A stretch of 64,000 bases of DNA from Amarobacillus sp046328225 (lineage in GTDB: Bacteria; Chloroflexota; Dehalococcoidia; Tepidiformales; Tepidiformaceae): positions 1 to 64,000 of the forward strand of contig JAXLWZ010000006.1 of NCBI GenBank assembly GCA_046328225.1, in the 5' to 3' direction. This document shows, one piece after another, positions 63,376-64,000 of this stretch. Within the stretch, counting starts at the first letter, position 1, and every line of letters begins with the position of its first letter. Under the pieces are notes generated by a model. It was not told the origin of the DNA. It ran no database searches and worked only from the letters and a program-made list of their open reading frames with translations. Made by a program: the position numbers and the translations under genes.

Positions 63376-63861
63376 ATGGCTGACGGCTTCGAGTTCCCGG
63401 TCGATCGCACGCAGGTAATGCTGTTCTCGCGTTCGGTCCTGGATGGACGCCCCGAATTCACCGACCCGCACGACCCGGCGACGATCGCGCTCGGCGGCAT
63501 GGTCACTCCGCCCACGTTCGTGCAGTGCAGCGCGCACTACCAGCCCGACTACGCCCTCGACCTCACCCGCCCGCGCAAGGGCCCGGCTCCCGCGCATCGC
63601 GGCGATGCCCCCGGCGGCGGCGGTGGCGGACTCGGCCGCGGCCTGCACGCCGAACAGCACTACGAATACCACCACCCCATCCGCGTCGGCGACGTCCTCA
63701 CCGTCACCAACCGCCCCGGCGAGCGCTGGGAAAAGGAAGGCCGTCGCGGCGGCAAGCTCCTCTTCAGCGAATCCATCACCGAATACCGCAACCAGGATGG
63801 CGTCCTCTGCGTCACCGCCCGCAGCGTGGGCGTGCAGACCGAGAAGGCCGTCGAGCAGTAG
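63376..63861 (+). CDS. MaoC-type hot-dog protein, N-terminal half
   Basis: The 161-residue product is the FAS1-like dehydratase half of a MaoC pair: FVQCSAHYQPDYALDLTRPR, LHAEQHYEYHHPIRVGDVLT and EKEGRRGGKLLFSESITEYR (strand pattern with the H..H pair in HYEYHH). A Gly-rich stretch (PGGGGGGLG) is inserted after the first strand. GGAGG lies upstream of the ATG. It is followed 10 bases later by the partner MaoC gene at the window edge. Confidence 0.82.
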   Translation: MADGFEFPVDRTQVMLFSRSVLDGRPEFTDPHDPATIALGGMVTPPTFVQCSAHYQPDYALDLTRPRKGPAPAHRGDAPGGGGGGLGRGLHAEQHYEYHHPIRVGDVLTVTNRPGERWEKEGRRGGKLLFSESITEYRNQDGVLCVTARSVGVQTEKAVEQ

Positions 63862-63871
63862 GAGCACATCG

Positions 63872-64000
63872 ATGACGCTGAAAGTTGGCGATAAGCACGA
63901 AGCGGTCGTGATCGAGAAGGTCAGCCGTACCCACACCACCAAATACGCCGGCGCCAGCGGCGACTACAACCCCCTCCACCACGACGACGGCGTCGCCCAG
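63872..64000 (+). CDS. MaoC-type hydratase subunit (start only, cut by window edge)
   Basis: The first 43 codons are visible, starting TLKVGDKHEAVVIEKVSRTH then TTKYAGASGDYNPLHHDD, the opening of a MaoC hydratase subunit, including the ASGDYNPLH segment that carries the catalytic Asp and His of the family. GGAG lies before the ATG. With the preceding gene it makes the fourth MaoC pair of the window. Confidence 0.8.
   Translation, partial: MTLKVGDKHEAVVIEKVSRTHTTKYAGASGDYNPLHHDDGVAQ

Overview
This 64 kb window is a GC-rich bacterial chromosome segment with tightly packed, mostly short operons. No single gene fixes the taxon. The combination suggests a Chloroflexota bacterium, most likely a Dehalococcoidia/Tepidiforma-like lineage: an F420-type luciferase-like oxidoreductase, many MaoC hydratases and CaiB CoA-transferases, a TIG-repeat surface protein, GTG/TTG starts, and many start codons placed 6-10 bases after a -10 box. 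That assignment is inference. No prophage, insertion sequence or CRISPR array was found.

Layout. 1-6869 (minus): flagellar basal-body and export operon fliF-fliG-fliH-fliI-fliJ-flgB-flgC-fliE-fliK, with fliK cut by the window edge. 7022-10011 (plus): a MaoC pair, a secreted protein and an F420-type oxidoreductase. 10008-15680 (minus): recA-recX behind a candidate SOS box, then rny-ymdB-PHP-fabZ. 15679-16956: a CaiB-type CoA-transferase split by an in-frame amber codon. 17100-20212 (plus): housekeeping genes (DUF167, mtaB, amaP-like, scpB, DUF503). 20283-22505 (minus): a 740-residue TIG-repeat surface protein. 22793-25041 (plus): trehalose genes otsA-otsB. 25038-28521: small orphans and a TM0106-type RecB-like nuclease. 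28552-32779 (plus): enoyl-CoA hydratase, an AbrB/PemK toxin-antitoxin pair, and an ArsR repressor with its MMPL exporter. 32839-35318 (plus): a sulfur-handling operon. 35412-45902: lipoprotein, MaoC pair, amidohydrolase, SDR, thiolase plus DUF35 under a TetR operator, hydrolase, VOC, CaiB and an isopropylmalate-type dehydrogenase. 45982-48524 (plus): hydrolase, then a membrane-anchored RNase A-like toxin with its immunity gene and a CPT-like kinase. 48536-49975: a fluoride riboswitch controlling a CLC-F-type antiporter. 50066-50939: YCII protein, tiny membrane protein, tRNA-Met. 50986-55681 (minus): an SbcC/Rad50 gene with two different SbcD/Mre11-like genes. 55724-64000: methyltransferase, monooxygenase, CaiB plus MaoC pair, divergent HemA, HAD, TauE/SafE, MerR, MoaA and a fourth MaoC pair.

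Much of the accessory content is acyl-CoA chemistry: four two-gene MaoC pairs, three CaiB genes, enoyl-CoA hydratase, SDR, and thiolase with DUF35. This fits breakdown of branched, cyclic or sterol-like carbon skeletons. The most notable accessory items are the surface-anchored RNase A-like toxin/immunity pair, the fluoride switch whose expression hairpin hides the ribosome binding site, the double-SbcD operon, the amber-split CoA-transferase, the ArsR and TetR palindromes, and the recurrent leaderless-type promoter layout. There is no gene-free stretch longer than 300 bases; the largest gap is 22506-22792, where only the otsA -10 box near its end is recognisable.
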